A stretch of 64,000 bases of DNA, taken from assembly GCA_002319885.1 (NCBI GenBank), contig DCFT01000197.1, positions 8,821 through 72,820 of the forward strand, in the 5' to 3' direction. The number at the start of each line of letters is the position of its first letter. Position 1 is the stretch's first letter. The position numbers and the translations under genes are program-made. Positions 49,494 through 58,112 of this stretch are shown piece after piece. Origin of the DNA: Bacteroidales bacterium UBA1797. Its GTDB lineage: Bacteria > Bacteroidota > Bacteroidia > Bacteroidales > VadinHA17. A model generated the notes under the pieces. The model was given only the letters and a program-made list of their open reading frames with translations, made no database searches and was not told the DNA's origin.

Positions 49494-50375
49494 ATGAAAG
49501 CATATGTTTTCCCGGGACAGGGAGCTCAGTTTACAGGAATGGGTAAAGATCTTTATGATAAATCACCTCTTGCGAAAGAGTTATTCGAAAATGCTAATTC
49601 AATACTTGGATTCAGGATAACTGATCTTATGTTTACCGGATCGGATGAAGACCTTAGACAGACCAGGGTTACACAACCAGCTATTTTTCTTCATTCAACA
49701 ATTCTTGCTGCTGTAATGGGCGATTCTTTTAAGCCTGATATGGTTGGAGGTCATTCACTTGGAGAATTCTCAGCACTCGTAGCAAATAAAACACTTACAT
49801 TCAGCGACGGTCTTATTCTCGTCTCAAAAAGAGCTATGGCTATGCAGAAAGCCTGCGAAAAAATGCCTTCCACAATGGCAGCAATCCTTGGTCTCGATGA
49901 TAAAATTGTCGAAGAAGTCTGTGCTTCCATTAATGAGATTGTAGTGCCGGCCAATTATAACAGCCCCGGACAGATAGTAATATCAGGTTCAAACGAGGGA
50001 ATCGATAAAGCGATAGATATTCTGAAGGAAAAGGGTGCCAAAAGAGCTATAAAACTTTCTGTAGGCGGTGCATTCCATTCACCGCTTATGGAACCAGCCC
50101 GTCTGGAACTTGAAGAGGCGATAAAGAATACTTTTTTCAACAAACCTGTTTGTCCTGTTTATCAGAATGTTAATGCAAAACCTTCCATTGATCCTGAATC
50201 TATAAAGACTAACCTTGTTGCTCAACTTACTTCACCGGTAAAGTGGACTCAAAGTATTGTTAATATGATTGCAGACGGTGCAACATCTTTTACAGAGGTC
50301 GGTCCGGGATGTGTACTATCGGGTTTGATTAAAAAAATCAACAGAGATATTATAACAGAGAGTGCAACATTCTGA
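49494..50375 (+). CDS. fabD: Malonyl-CoA:ACP transacylase
   Basis: A 293-residue FabD that loads malonate on acyl carrier protein for fatty acid synthesis. It starts MKAYVFPGQGAQFTGMG; a second ATG two codons upstream (49488) is possible, but the purine-rich AAGAAG at 49482-49487 is better spaced for 49494. The active-site Ser is in GGHSLGEFSALVAN; the substrate Arg is in SKRAMAMQ; the catalytic His is in GGAFHSPLM. The ending FTEVGPGCVLSGLIKKIN is standard. No other fab genes are adjacent. Confidence 0.95.
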   Translation: MKAYVFPGQGAQFTGMGKDLYDKSPLAKELFENANSILGFRITDLMFTGSDEDLRQTRVTQPAIFLHSTILAAVMGDSFKPDMVGGHSLGEFSALVANKTLTFSDGLILVSKRAMAMQKACEKMPSTMAAILGLDDKIVEEVCASINEIVVPANYNSPGQIVISGSNEGIDKAIDILKEKGAKRAIKLSVGGAFHSPLMEPARLELEEAIKNTFFNKPVCPVYQNVNAKPSIDPESIKTNLVAQLTSPVKWTQSIVNMIADGATSFTEVGPGCVLSGLIKKINRDIITESATF

Positions 50376-50409
50376 AAATAATGTTACATCTTTTTATCAA
50401 TACACCTCT

Positions 50410-50517
50410 TAACCTTTGAGCTACCTTGTGTTTTACTTAGTGATCCTTTGTGGTTAAATGAAATACGTTTTTTTACAACAAAGGCACATAAATGTTTTCA
50501 CTAAGTTGCACAAAGGG
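50410..50517. repeat. Inverted CACAAAG-type repeat between fabD and the PEP-domain genes
   Basis: The left arm holds AACCTTTGAGCTACCTTGTG and CTTAGTGATCCTTTGTGGTT; the right arm holds ACAACAAAGGCACATAAATG and CACTAAGTTGCACAAAGGG. The arms share ACTTAGTGA/TCACTAAGT and CCTTTG/CAAAGG in inverse order, with several mismatches. It lies between convergent stop codons. Confidence 0.65.
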
Positions 50518-50528
50518 TATTTCAGTAT

Positions 50529-53501
50529 TCAGACTGGTTTTAAAATTACACCTCTGTGTTTTTTACCATCTATCATTATTTCCAAAGGATTGTCAAACCT
50601 AACATGCCTGATAAAGGCGTCTTCATAAACCACATCACGCCTATTTAAAAAGTCAACATCATAATAGCCCTCATTTATGTATGGATTAATAGTGAAATAT
50701 CCAACTCTGAACGAAGTCAGGTTTTGAAAAAAATGAGTCCCCTGACTTGGATCTATCCTGTAATTCTTTAAACCAGATTCAATAATGATCCTGGCAGCGG
50801 AAATTTGTGGCCATTTAACCGGTATTCCCAGCCAGGGATCTGTTGAACCCCATCTTCCCGGACCGATAAGCACATATCCTATTCCCTGTTTTACGAATAA
50901 TGCGTTTATTTTTTCAATTTCTACAGCAACACTTTTGTTATTTACAGCATTGAATGATTCAGGTTTAACATAAACCAGATCGTGAATATTCTTAAAAATT
51001 CCATTCCCAAGGGCTGATTCTGAATAGATTATAGTGTTCTCATGTTTTATATGATCAAGGTTGATGCTGTGTGTCTCTTCGGTGTGAACGATTGGTCTTA
51101 TCTGTAAAAAATTAAAAATTTTCGGCGTACCTGCCGGTGTTTCAAGATTAGCAGCAAATTCAATTTCAATTGGATTATTCATTTCCTGCTGACCGATATC
51201 AAGAAGTGTGCTCAAAATTTCTGCAAGAGGAAATGTCTTATGCTGCAGTATATTCGAGAAGGTAATTACCCGCTTACCCGGGTAACTAATTCCATCACGA
51301 AGTACATTATTATTCCTGTCGTAAGTAGAAGCAATATGCTTTAAAGCAGCCTCATTTTCAAGATCCTTAACTTCGATCTTAAGTATATTAACACCATCAT
51401 CTGTTGAGGGAACAAAGCTATTGACATTCAGATCAAGAGCACAAAACTCTTTCTGTGAGTCTCTCAATGCGGATTCAGGAGATGAGAGCTGAAAGATCTT
51501 TTTGGGATATTTTGGTGAGAACCTGAGAGATAATCCACCTTCAACAATCAATTTACCAAGACCAAATGCGATATTGACTATTCCGTCTTCAGCTTTCTCC
51601 GAACCAATCGGATAATAGTTTATCGATCGTGCAACACCCGATAATGTGGGGTAAAATATTTCTCCATGACGGTTACCACAGACTTCCTGAAGAATGATCC
51701 CCATTTTCTCTTCATCTATAACATTTGATGTGGCTGTCATGTATGCTTTGCTGGCCTTGTAATAAACAGAGGCATAAACTTCTTTGATAGCATCAGATAA
51801 CATCTTAACCATCTGCTTATTATCAGGAAGCCTTGGGATCATATAGGTGGAATATATGCCAGCAAATGGCTGATAATGTGAATCTTCCAGTTTACTTGAG
51901 GAACGCACGGCGATGGGGTATTGTCGTGAAACTGCAAAAAATGCATATAAATCCTGGTAGATATGTCCGGGCAGTTCCGCATTAATAAATCTATTTAGGA
52001 TCTCATCATCAGTAATGTCAGAGAGAGCAATGGAATAGAGATTATTCTGATCCATGAACTCATCAAAAATATCAGTGCTTAAAACGACGGTGCGAGGAAT
52101 TGTAATGAGCACATCAGGAAATTTGTTAAATAGTTTATTGTCCTTAATTATGCTGTTTATAAATGCAAGTCCTCTCGCTTTTCCTCCTATTGATCCTTCG
52201 CCTATACGCGAAAATATCTGATATTCATCAAAACTGCTTTTATCAAATTTTGCAATCACACCCCTGCCCTTACCTAACCTGAAGCTGGATATAGCAACAT
52301 AAAGGAAACGTCTCATCTCGTCCATGGTATCAAAATCCTCTTTCCGTATATATTTGAACATCTGTGCAACGGGAAAAAGAGCTCTTGCATTCAGCCATTT
52401 GGAAAAGTGGTTACGTGTTGCATGGTATTCGAGAGTGTTGTCGGGGATAGTCAGTAATTTTTGTTGAAGACTCTGAAGATCAGTAGCTATTGCAATCGGT
52501 TCGAGAGTAACGGGATTTCTGAATACAAACGGTCCGAAAGCCAGGTTCTGGATAATAAAGTTCCGTAACTCAAGAGCCAGAGATTTGGAATATTTATTTA
52601 TAAATCCTGCTCCCAGTTCTTCTGCTATCTTCTTATGAGTTGTGCTTGATGACTGAATAAGAAAAGGTACTTTATCATCATCCGCCATAACAACTTTGCA
52701 AAGTTCAATACCGGCATTTTCATCAGGGATATTATCTCTTTTATAGCTTATATCCGAAATAACCCCCAGAACATTGTATTTATACTTTTTATACAGATCG
52801 AGAGCATCATTGAAATTGCTCGCCAGAAGGATTTTAGGTCTGCCACGCATCTTGAGCATTCTCTGGTGTTCGTTCAGAGCTTCACGTTGAAAATCAAGCG
52901 ACTGCAGAAGTACTATCCTGTATATATTTGGAAGATAAGAAGAAATATATCTGATAGAGTTTTCAACCAGAATGATTGCCTGAACGCCTATATGCTCAAT
53001 ATCGAAATCGGCATTCATTTTATCCTCTATCAGTTTGATGATTGCCAGGATGAGCGACGTGTCACCCAGCCAGCAAAAAACATAGTCAATAGCACTCAGA
53101 TCTTCACCTTCGAGCCGGAGAGAGACCTCCCTCGAAAAATAGGTAAGTACTACAATAGGAATATTTTCATATTTGGTCTTAATCCTTTTTGCAAGGGCAA
53201 AAACATCGGTACCTTTTAAACTCAGCATTGAGATTACCAGGTCAATATTACCATCCTGAAGGATCCTGAAAGCGTCTTCTGCATTATCGGTCTGAACAAA
53301 TGTTGGTGGATATCTCAGATTGAGAGATGCATATTCGTTAAAAATCTGTTCATCAATCCTTCCGTCCTCCTCCAACATATAGTTATCATAGTTACTGCAT
53401 ATTACCAGTACACGATGTATACGCTTCTGCATAAGAAGGTCGAAAGATGTATCAGTAAAATCATACTGCTGAAGATCCGATAATCCATCAATTACGGTCA
53501 T
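50529..53501 (-). CDS. Receiver-like + PEP-synthase-type ATP-grasp protein, 990 aa (paralogue A)
   Basis: A 990-residue cytosolic protein. Residues about 28-160 form a receiver-like domain whose phospho-site is lost (NIDLVISML, Ser91 where Asp is expected). A second receiver-like domain (about 172-315) keeps an Asp (Asp250, GVISDIS). From about 430 comes a PPDK_N/PEP-synthase-type ATP-grasp domain: GEGSIGGKARGLAFINS, IAVRSSSKLEDSHYQPFAG (531-549), FGLGKLIVEGGLSLRFSP and IEIEFAANLETP ending in LQIRPI. The remaining ~150 residues (YVLIGPGRWGSTDPWLGIPV region) are a separate conserved end. The phosphohistidine and PEP-binding barrel domains of true PEP synthase are missing. It follows paralogue B by 11 bp; function unknown. 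Confidence 0.8.
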   Translation of the reverse strand: MTVIDGLSDLQQYDFTDTSFDLLMQKRIHRVLVICSNYDNYMLEEDGRIDEQIFNEYASLNLRYPPTFVQTDNAEDAFRILQDGNIDLVISMLSLKGTDVFALAKRIKTKYENIPIVVLTYFSREVSLRLEGEDLSAIDYVFCWLGDTSLILAIIKLIEDKMNADFDIEHIGVQAIILVENSIRYISSYLPNIYRIVLLQSLDFQREALNEHQRMLKMRGRPKILLASNFNDALDLYKKYKYNVLGVISDISYKRDNIPDENAGIELCKVVMADDDKVPFLIQSSSTTHKKIAEELGAGFINKYSKSLALELRNFIIQNLAFGPFVFRNPVTLEPIAIATDLQSLQQKLLTIPDNTLEYHATRNHFSKWLNARALFPVAQMFKYIRKEDFDTMDEMRRFLYVAISSFRLGKGRGVIAKFDKSSFDEYQIFSRIGEGSIGGKARGLAFINSIIKDNKLFNKFPDVLITIPRTVVLSTDIFDEFMDQNNLYSIALSDITDDEILNRFINAELPGHIYQDLYAFFAVSRQYPIAVRSSSKLEDSHYQPFAGIYSTYMIPRLPDNKQMVKMLSDAIKEVYASVYYKASKAYMTATSNVIDEEKMGIILQEVCGNRHGEIFYPTLSGVARSINYYPIGSEKAEDGIVNIAFGLGKLIVEGGLSLRFSPKYPKKIFQLSSPESALRDSQKEFCALDLNVNSFVPSTDDGVNILKIEVKDLENEAALKHIASTYDRNNNVLRDGISYPGKRVITFSNILQHKTFPLAEILSTLLDIGQQEMNNPIEIEFAANLETPAGTPKIFNFLQIRPIVHTEETHSINLDHIKHENTIIYSESALGNGIFKNIHDLVYVKPESFNAVNNKSVAVEIEKINALFVKQGIGYVLIGPGRWGSTDPWLGIPVKWPQISAARIIIESGLKNYRIDPSQGTHFFQNLTSFRVGYFTINPYINEGYYDVDFLNRRDVVYEDAFIRHVRFDNPLEIMIDGKKHRGVILKPV

Positions 53502-53512
53502 ATGTTCATTTA

Positions 53513-56500
53513 TTATTTATTCATTGAGATCACAGCCATTCCTTTTTTCCCATCCATCCGTATAGTAAGTGGTTTATCAAACCTGATATGACGGAAGAAT
53601 GTTCCGTTTTCAATAATCTTTTGCTGATCGAGTTTATCCCATACAATTGTTCCATCTGAGGAGCCGTGGTCGATTGAAAAATAACCAACGTTCATTGATG
53701 TTACATTATGAAAAAAATGAGATCCGAGAGATGCATCAACATGATAATCAGGTAAGCTCACTTCTACAATTATTTTAGCATTTGATATCTGGGGCCAGAC
53801 AACCGGAATGCCAAGGAATCTGTCTCTTGTACCCCATCTTCCTGGACCAAGGAGAACATACTGTCGGTTTTCCTGAAGCATCTTCTCGTTCATCCTATCA
53901 ATTTCTGCTGCCATCTCTGTGGTTAACATATTATTGAATTTATCAGGCTGTACATATATAAAATCAGAAATATCATTAATTTCTCCGTTTCCCATACTTC
54001 TTTTGGTAATAAGTATCGTATCCTCATTATTTATACTCTCGGGGTCAATTGAATAACCGGCGCCGCTTCCAACAAGAGGTTTTATCTGAAGGAGGTAGAA
54101 AGAAGCGTTCCCATCTTTGTCTTTAGTAAGGTCTACAGCAAATTCAATCTCTACAGGAGTACCAAATGCCTCAGTAACTACATCAAGTACAACTTTCAGT
54201 GTTGAGGCCAATGGGATATAATCATATTTTAATATATCAGCAAAGTTCACAACACGGGGGCCGGCAGCATCCAATCCAGGGATTATTGTGTCGTTATCCA
54301 TGCTTAATACAGAAGCAGAATGATTTAATGTTCCATGGATCTCCGCCTGACTTATATCAAGACTTACAAGACCTGCATTCTCCCCTTCGAGAAGGTTTAG
54401 TTCTTTTTTTGCCAAATCGACGGCATAGAAATTAACCTGAGAGTTTTTATAAAGATCATTATTAGAGATTATGTCAAGTGCAGGATATGCTGGTGAGAAT
54501 CTGAATGCCCTCTCGCCTTCAACTACGTAATGCCCCAGACCTACGGCCAGTACAGCAAATCCATCCTGCGGCTTCATGTGAGAAACAGGATAAAAATTAA
54601 ATGATTGTGCCGTACCGCTTATATGTGGATAAAAAGCGTTCTCAAACCTGTTACCGACTACCTCTTGAATAACAACAGCCATCTTCTCCTGTTCGACCTT
54701 ATAGTTAATAGCTTCAAAATATGTGCGGGAATTTTTTGAATAAATTGAGGAGAATACCAGCTTGATTGCTTCAAATAATTGTTTAAGTCTTATTTCAGGT
54801 TCATAATGATTGTTCGGAAGAAGATAAGTTCCGAAAATACCTGAAAACGGCTGGCTCATTGAATCTTCAAATAGGCTGGAGGAACGAACAGCTAAAGGCT
54901 TGTTTATAAGCCGGATAAAAATCCGAAGTTCTTTTTCAAGAGTATAACTGAGGCTACCGTCAAGAAACAATTTTTGAAGTACATTAAAGTCCTTTTCCGT
55001 TTTCACTTTATCCCACAAGTGGTTTCGCTCCATAAACATATCAAATTCATCCGTTCCAATTATTGCGGTCACAGGTGTCTTGATGTTTATTCCAGGCAAT
55101 AGCCGTCCAAGCTCAAAACTATATATCAAAGTATTCACAAATGCCAGACCACGGCCTTTGCCTCCAAGAGATCCACCAGAAAGGCTGACTATGTTAGTTT
55201 CGTCTATAACAACTGACTCATCAAAATTAACTACTTTACCCTTGTTCATTTCCCGCCTTCGTTTGCGGATAATGTCGATCAGAAATTCACGAAGCTCTTT
55301 CAGGCTTTTAAAATCGGATACCCCAATGGGGTTTATCATTTTTGCAATCTTCACTTCTCCTCTTGCCATCAACCATAGCGAGAAATGGTTCTTCATTGAA
55401 TGGTACACAAGCGAATCTTCAGGAACAGTCTCAAGGTATGCTTCAAATTCCTTCATCGATTTCGCAACAGCTATCTGACGACCTTTGTTATCTCTATAAA
55501 CAAAGTGACCAAATCCCAGATAATAATTAATAAATGACTTCAGGTCCTGCAGAAGACTTTCTGAGTTTTTATTTATAAAATTTGATTTCAGGGAATAAGC
55601 ATACCTTGCATTATCAGGATCAGATGACTGAAGGACGCATGGAAGATTGGGAAGGTCTTTTCTAATGTGCTTAATAAGTTCATACCCTGCTGTATCGTGT
55701 AAGACACCATTCTTAGGAAACCTCATATCAGAAATTACACATAACAGGCTATCCCTGTACTTATTATAAATTACTATTGAATCTTCATAATCGGAAGCAA
55801 GAAGTATTTTTGGTCTGGCCCTGAGCTTCAACACCTTATATAACTCATCAGTTGATACATCCTCAATTAAGTTTCGAGTCTGTTCCATTACAAGAGTGTA
55901 AAGCATCGGAAGATAACTCGAATAATATTCAGCAGAATCTTCAATTAGAAGAATGACTCTCGTAAGACCTTTTTTGGTATCATTTTCTACGTTAACCTTA
56001 TCTTCGAGAAGCTTAACCATAGCGAAAAAAACTTTCGACTCTCCTGTCCATACAAAATAGTTGTCAAAAGGTATTTCCAGCGATTTTTGTTTTTTTACAA
56101 AAACTACATCACCAGGGTTATTAAGCAGAAGGAATGTAGGAATATATGGATATCTTTCCTTTATCTTTTTACAGAGCATCATAGGACTCTCCTTGTCTAC
56201 ACCGATCATAATTATGATCATATCATAATGACGGGCTTTTAACCTTGCAAAAGCTTCATCTTCTCCAGAAACACCTGTTACTCTGGGTATTGAAGTCAGG
56301 CTCAGTTGATAATATTCCCCAAGCATATGGTCGGAAAACCTTCCTTCGCCTTCAATGGAATATGCATCATAAAGATTAGCGACCAGTAGTATCTCCTTTA
56401 CTTTGAATGGCTGCAGATCGTGAAAGACATCTCTTTCAGCATTATGACGGTCGAGAAATTTCTGAAGCAGCTGTCTGCTTGAGACATCTTTGATATCTTC

Positions 56501-56971
56501 TTCATCTTTTTGTGTTACCTGCGACAACCTGATAATGTCTCTTGCTTTGTAACTATTTATATAACCTGTTAATATGCTGCCAATATTCTCTATGAGATCT
56601 CTCTCCTCCTTAAGAAAAGGGCCTTCATTTTCAGTGCTGAATTCAGTTGTATAACAAATCTCAATAGTTCCCTTTTCATTATCAATTGTGGTAAATTCCT
56701 GAACCATCCTCCAGATTGTTTCATGGAAATCGACTGTTTCAAAATCCTTTCCCATAAACCGTATCCTGGCTACTGTATATTCAGGGTATTGCCATGCTGC
56801 CGGCAACAGAAGTACGATCTGCTGAAGAGATTCATCAATTGGTTTAAACTCCTTAAGAATGGAAGTTGTACGGTTAATACAGGCTAACTCCTTTAGACGC
56901 TCACGCTGATCATGGAGTAAACGGTTATATTCCGGAGAATTTTGAGGCATTTCATCCATTGGCAAAATCAC
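53513..56971 (-). CDS. GAF-like + receiver-like + PEP-synthase-type ATP-grasp protein, 1152 aa (paralogue B)
   Basis: A 1152-residue paralogue of the 990-residue protein encoded just downstream. It adds an N-terminal region of about 155 residues resembling a GAF sensor (LACINRTTSILKEF, IVLLLPAAWQYPEYTVARI). The first receiver-like domain (about 190-325) lacks an Asp (YDMIIIMIG); the second (about 337-485) has IEDS and Asp415 in CVISDMRF. The ATP-grasp core shows LSGGSLGGKGRGLAFVNT (597-614), LAVRSSSLFEDSMSQPFSG (about 693-711), GLGHYVVEGERAFRFSP and LLQIKPL. The C-terminal YVLLGPGRWGTRDRFLGIPVVWPQI region is shared with paralogue A. There is no phosphohistidine domain. The kinase or ligase reaction is unknown. 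Confidence 0.8.
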   Translation of the reverse strand: MILPMDEMPQNSPEYNRLLHDQRERLKELACINRTTSILKEFKPIDESLQQIVLLLPAAWQYPEYTVARIRFMGKDFETVDFHETIWRMVQEFTTIDNEKGTIEICYTTEFSTENEGPFLKEERDLIENIGSILTGYINSYKARDIIRLSQVTQKDEEDIKDVSSRQLLQKFLDRHNAERDVFHDLQPFKVKEILLVANLYDAYSIEGEGRFSDHMLGEYYQLSLTSIPRVTGVSGEDEAFARLKARHYDMIIIMIGVDKESPMMLCKKIKERYPYIPTFLLLNNPGDVVFVKKQKSLEIPFDNYFVWTGESKVFFAMVKLLEDKVNVENDTKKGLTRVILLIEDSAEYYSSYLPMLYTLVMEQTRNLIEDVSTDELYKVLKLRARPKILLASDYEDSIVIYNKYRDSLLCVISDMRFPKNGVLHDTAGYELIKHIRKDLPNLPCVLQSSDPDNARYAYSLKSNFINKNSESLLQDLKSFINYYLGFGHFVYRDNKGRQIAVAKSMKEFEAYLETVPEDSLVYHSMKNHFSLWLMARGEVKIAKMINPIGVSDFKSLKELREFLIDIIRKRRREMNKGKVVNFDESVVIDETNIVSLSGGSLGGKGRGLAFVNTLIYSFELGRLLPGINIKTPVTAIIGTDEFDMFMERNHLWDKVKTEKDFNVLQKLFLDGSLSYTLEKELRIFIRLINKPLAVRSSSLFEDSMSQPFSGIFGTYLLPNNHYEPEIRLKQLFEAIKLVFSSIYSKNSRTYFEAINYKVEQEKMAVVIQEVVGNRFENAFYPHISGTAQSFNFYPVSHMKPQDGFAVLAVGLGHYVVEGERAFRFSPAYPALDIISNNDLYKNSQVNFYAVDLAKKELNLLEGENAGLVSLDISQAEIHGTLNHSASVLSMDNDTIIPGLDAAGPRVVNFADILKYDYIPLASTLKVVLDVVTEAFGTPVEIEFAVDLTKDKDGNASFYLLQIKPLVGSGAGYSIDPESINNEDTILITKRSMGNGEINDISDFIYVQPDKFNNMLTTEMAAEIDRMNEKMLQENRQYVLLGPGRWGTRDRFLGIPVVWPQISNAKIIVEVSLPDYHVDASLGSHFFHNVTSMNVGYFSIDHGSSDGTIVWDKLDQQKIIENGTFFRHIRFDKPLTIRMDGKKGMAVISMNK

Positions 56972-57085
56972 TGTCGTATCAGAATCTAAAATTACTAAAA
57001 TAGTTTCAGATAATGATTAGCTGAAATCCACCCGAAGCTTACAATACTGCGAGGGAAGAATCAGAAAGACGGTGAGGAATCTGGT

Positions 57086-58111
57086 TTACTCAACAATCCA
57101 AGTAGATCCGCTCATTAGAAGATCATCCATGCATTTGATTTTTGCAGTTTTCTTAACCCCTTCTATTTGTTCCTTTAATGCTATATCATAGGTAGGCCCG
57201 GGAACTGAACGGATTACTCCAAGTGCCACAGGAAATTCAGGATACTTCATATTTGCAAGCATATACTGGATTCCGGGGTTTGGCTCAAAAGCATCATGAA
57301 CAAGAAGTTTATTTTCAGTTATTCCGTTTTCTCCCAGTTTAACAATTTTCAGTTTCCTGCAACCCTCAAGTACCAATCCCTTATCATTATTCTTTCCGAA
57401 AATCATAGGCTGTCCGTGCTTGAGGATCAGGGTTCTGTCGTCTCTGACTTCTTTATCAGCAATGGTATCATGTATTCCGTCATTGAAAATGACGCAGTTC
57501 TGAAGCACTTCAATTACAGAAGTACCTTTGTGTTTCGCAGCTTCTATGTATATCTGAGTCGATAGTGCGACATTTGTATCAATTGTACGTGCAAAGAATT
57601 TACCTTTCGCACCAATTACAAGTTCTCCAACTGAAAATGGTTCTTCGATTGTTCCAAAAGGCGAGGTTTTTGTTACCAGCCCTTTTGTTGATGTAGGAGA
57701 ATACTGGCCTTTGGTGAGTCCGTATATCTCATTATTAAACAAAATGATATTAATATCAATATTACGTCGCACTGCATGAATAAAGTGATTCCCTCCTATG
57801 GCCAGTGCGTCTCCATCACCGGTAATTTGCCATACAGACAGTTCAGGGTTTGCGGCTTTTACCCCTGTAGCTATAACAGTTGCTCGTCCATGAATACTAT
57901 GAAAACCAAAAGTATCCATATAATAAGGAAACCTTGATGAACATCCTATTCCTGAAATAAAAGCAAACTTCTCCTTTGGGATACCCAGTTCAACCAGCGC
58001 TTTTTGAACAGAATTTAAAACGGCATGGTCACCACAACCGGGGCACCATCTTACCTCCTGATCACTTTTAAAATCTTTAGGAGTATATTTATATATCTGT
58101 GTTTCAGCCAT
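57086..58111 (-). CDS. korB: 2-oxoacid:ferredoxin oxidoreductase, beta subunit
   Basis: A 341-residue TPP-binding subunit. It starts with DQEVRWCPGCGDHAVLNSVQKAL; TPP and Mg contacts are in WQITGDGDALAIGGNHFIHAVRRN followed by ILFNNEIYGLTKGQYSPTS, and RFPYYMDTFGFHSIHGRA precedes them. It partners the alpha subunit encoded one base upstream. It most likely converts 2-oxoglutarate to succinyl-CoA with ferredoxin (KorAB type); pyruvate or branched-chain acids cannot be excluded. Confidence 0.92.
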   Translation of the reverse strand: MAETQIYKYTPKDFKSDQEVRWCPGCGDHAVLNSVQKALVELGIPKEKFAFISGIGCSSRFPYYMDTFGFHSIHGRATVIATGVKAANPELSVWQITGDGDALAIGGNHFIHAVRRNIDINIILFNNEIYGLTKGQYSPTSTKGLVTKTSPFGTIEEPFSVGELVIGAKGKFFARTIDTNVALSTQIYIEAAKHKGTSVIEVLQNCVIFNDGIHDTIADKEVRDDRTLILKHGQPMIFGKNNDKGLVLEGCRKLKIVKLGENGITENKLLVHDAFEPNPGIQYMLANMKYPEFPVALGVIRSVPGPTYDIALKEQIEGVKKTAKIKCMDDLLMSGSTWIVE

Positions 58112-58112
58112 T

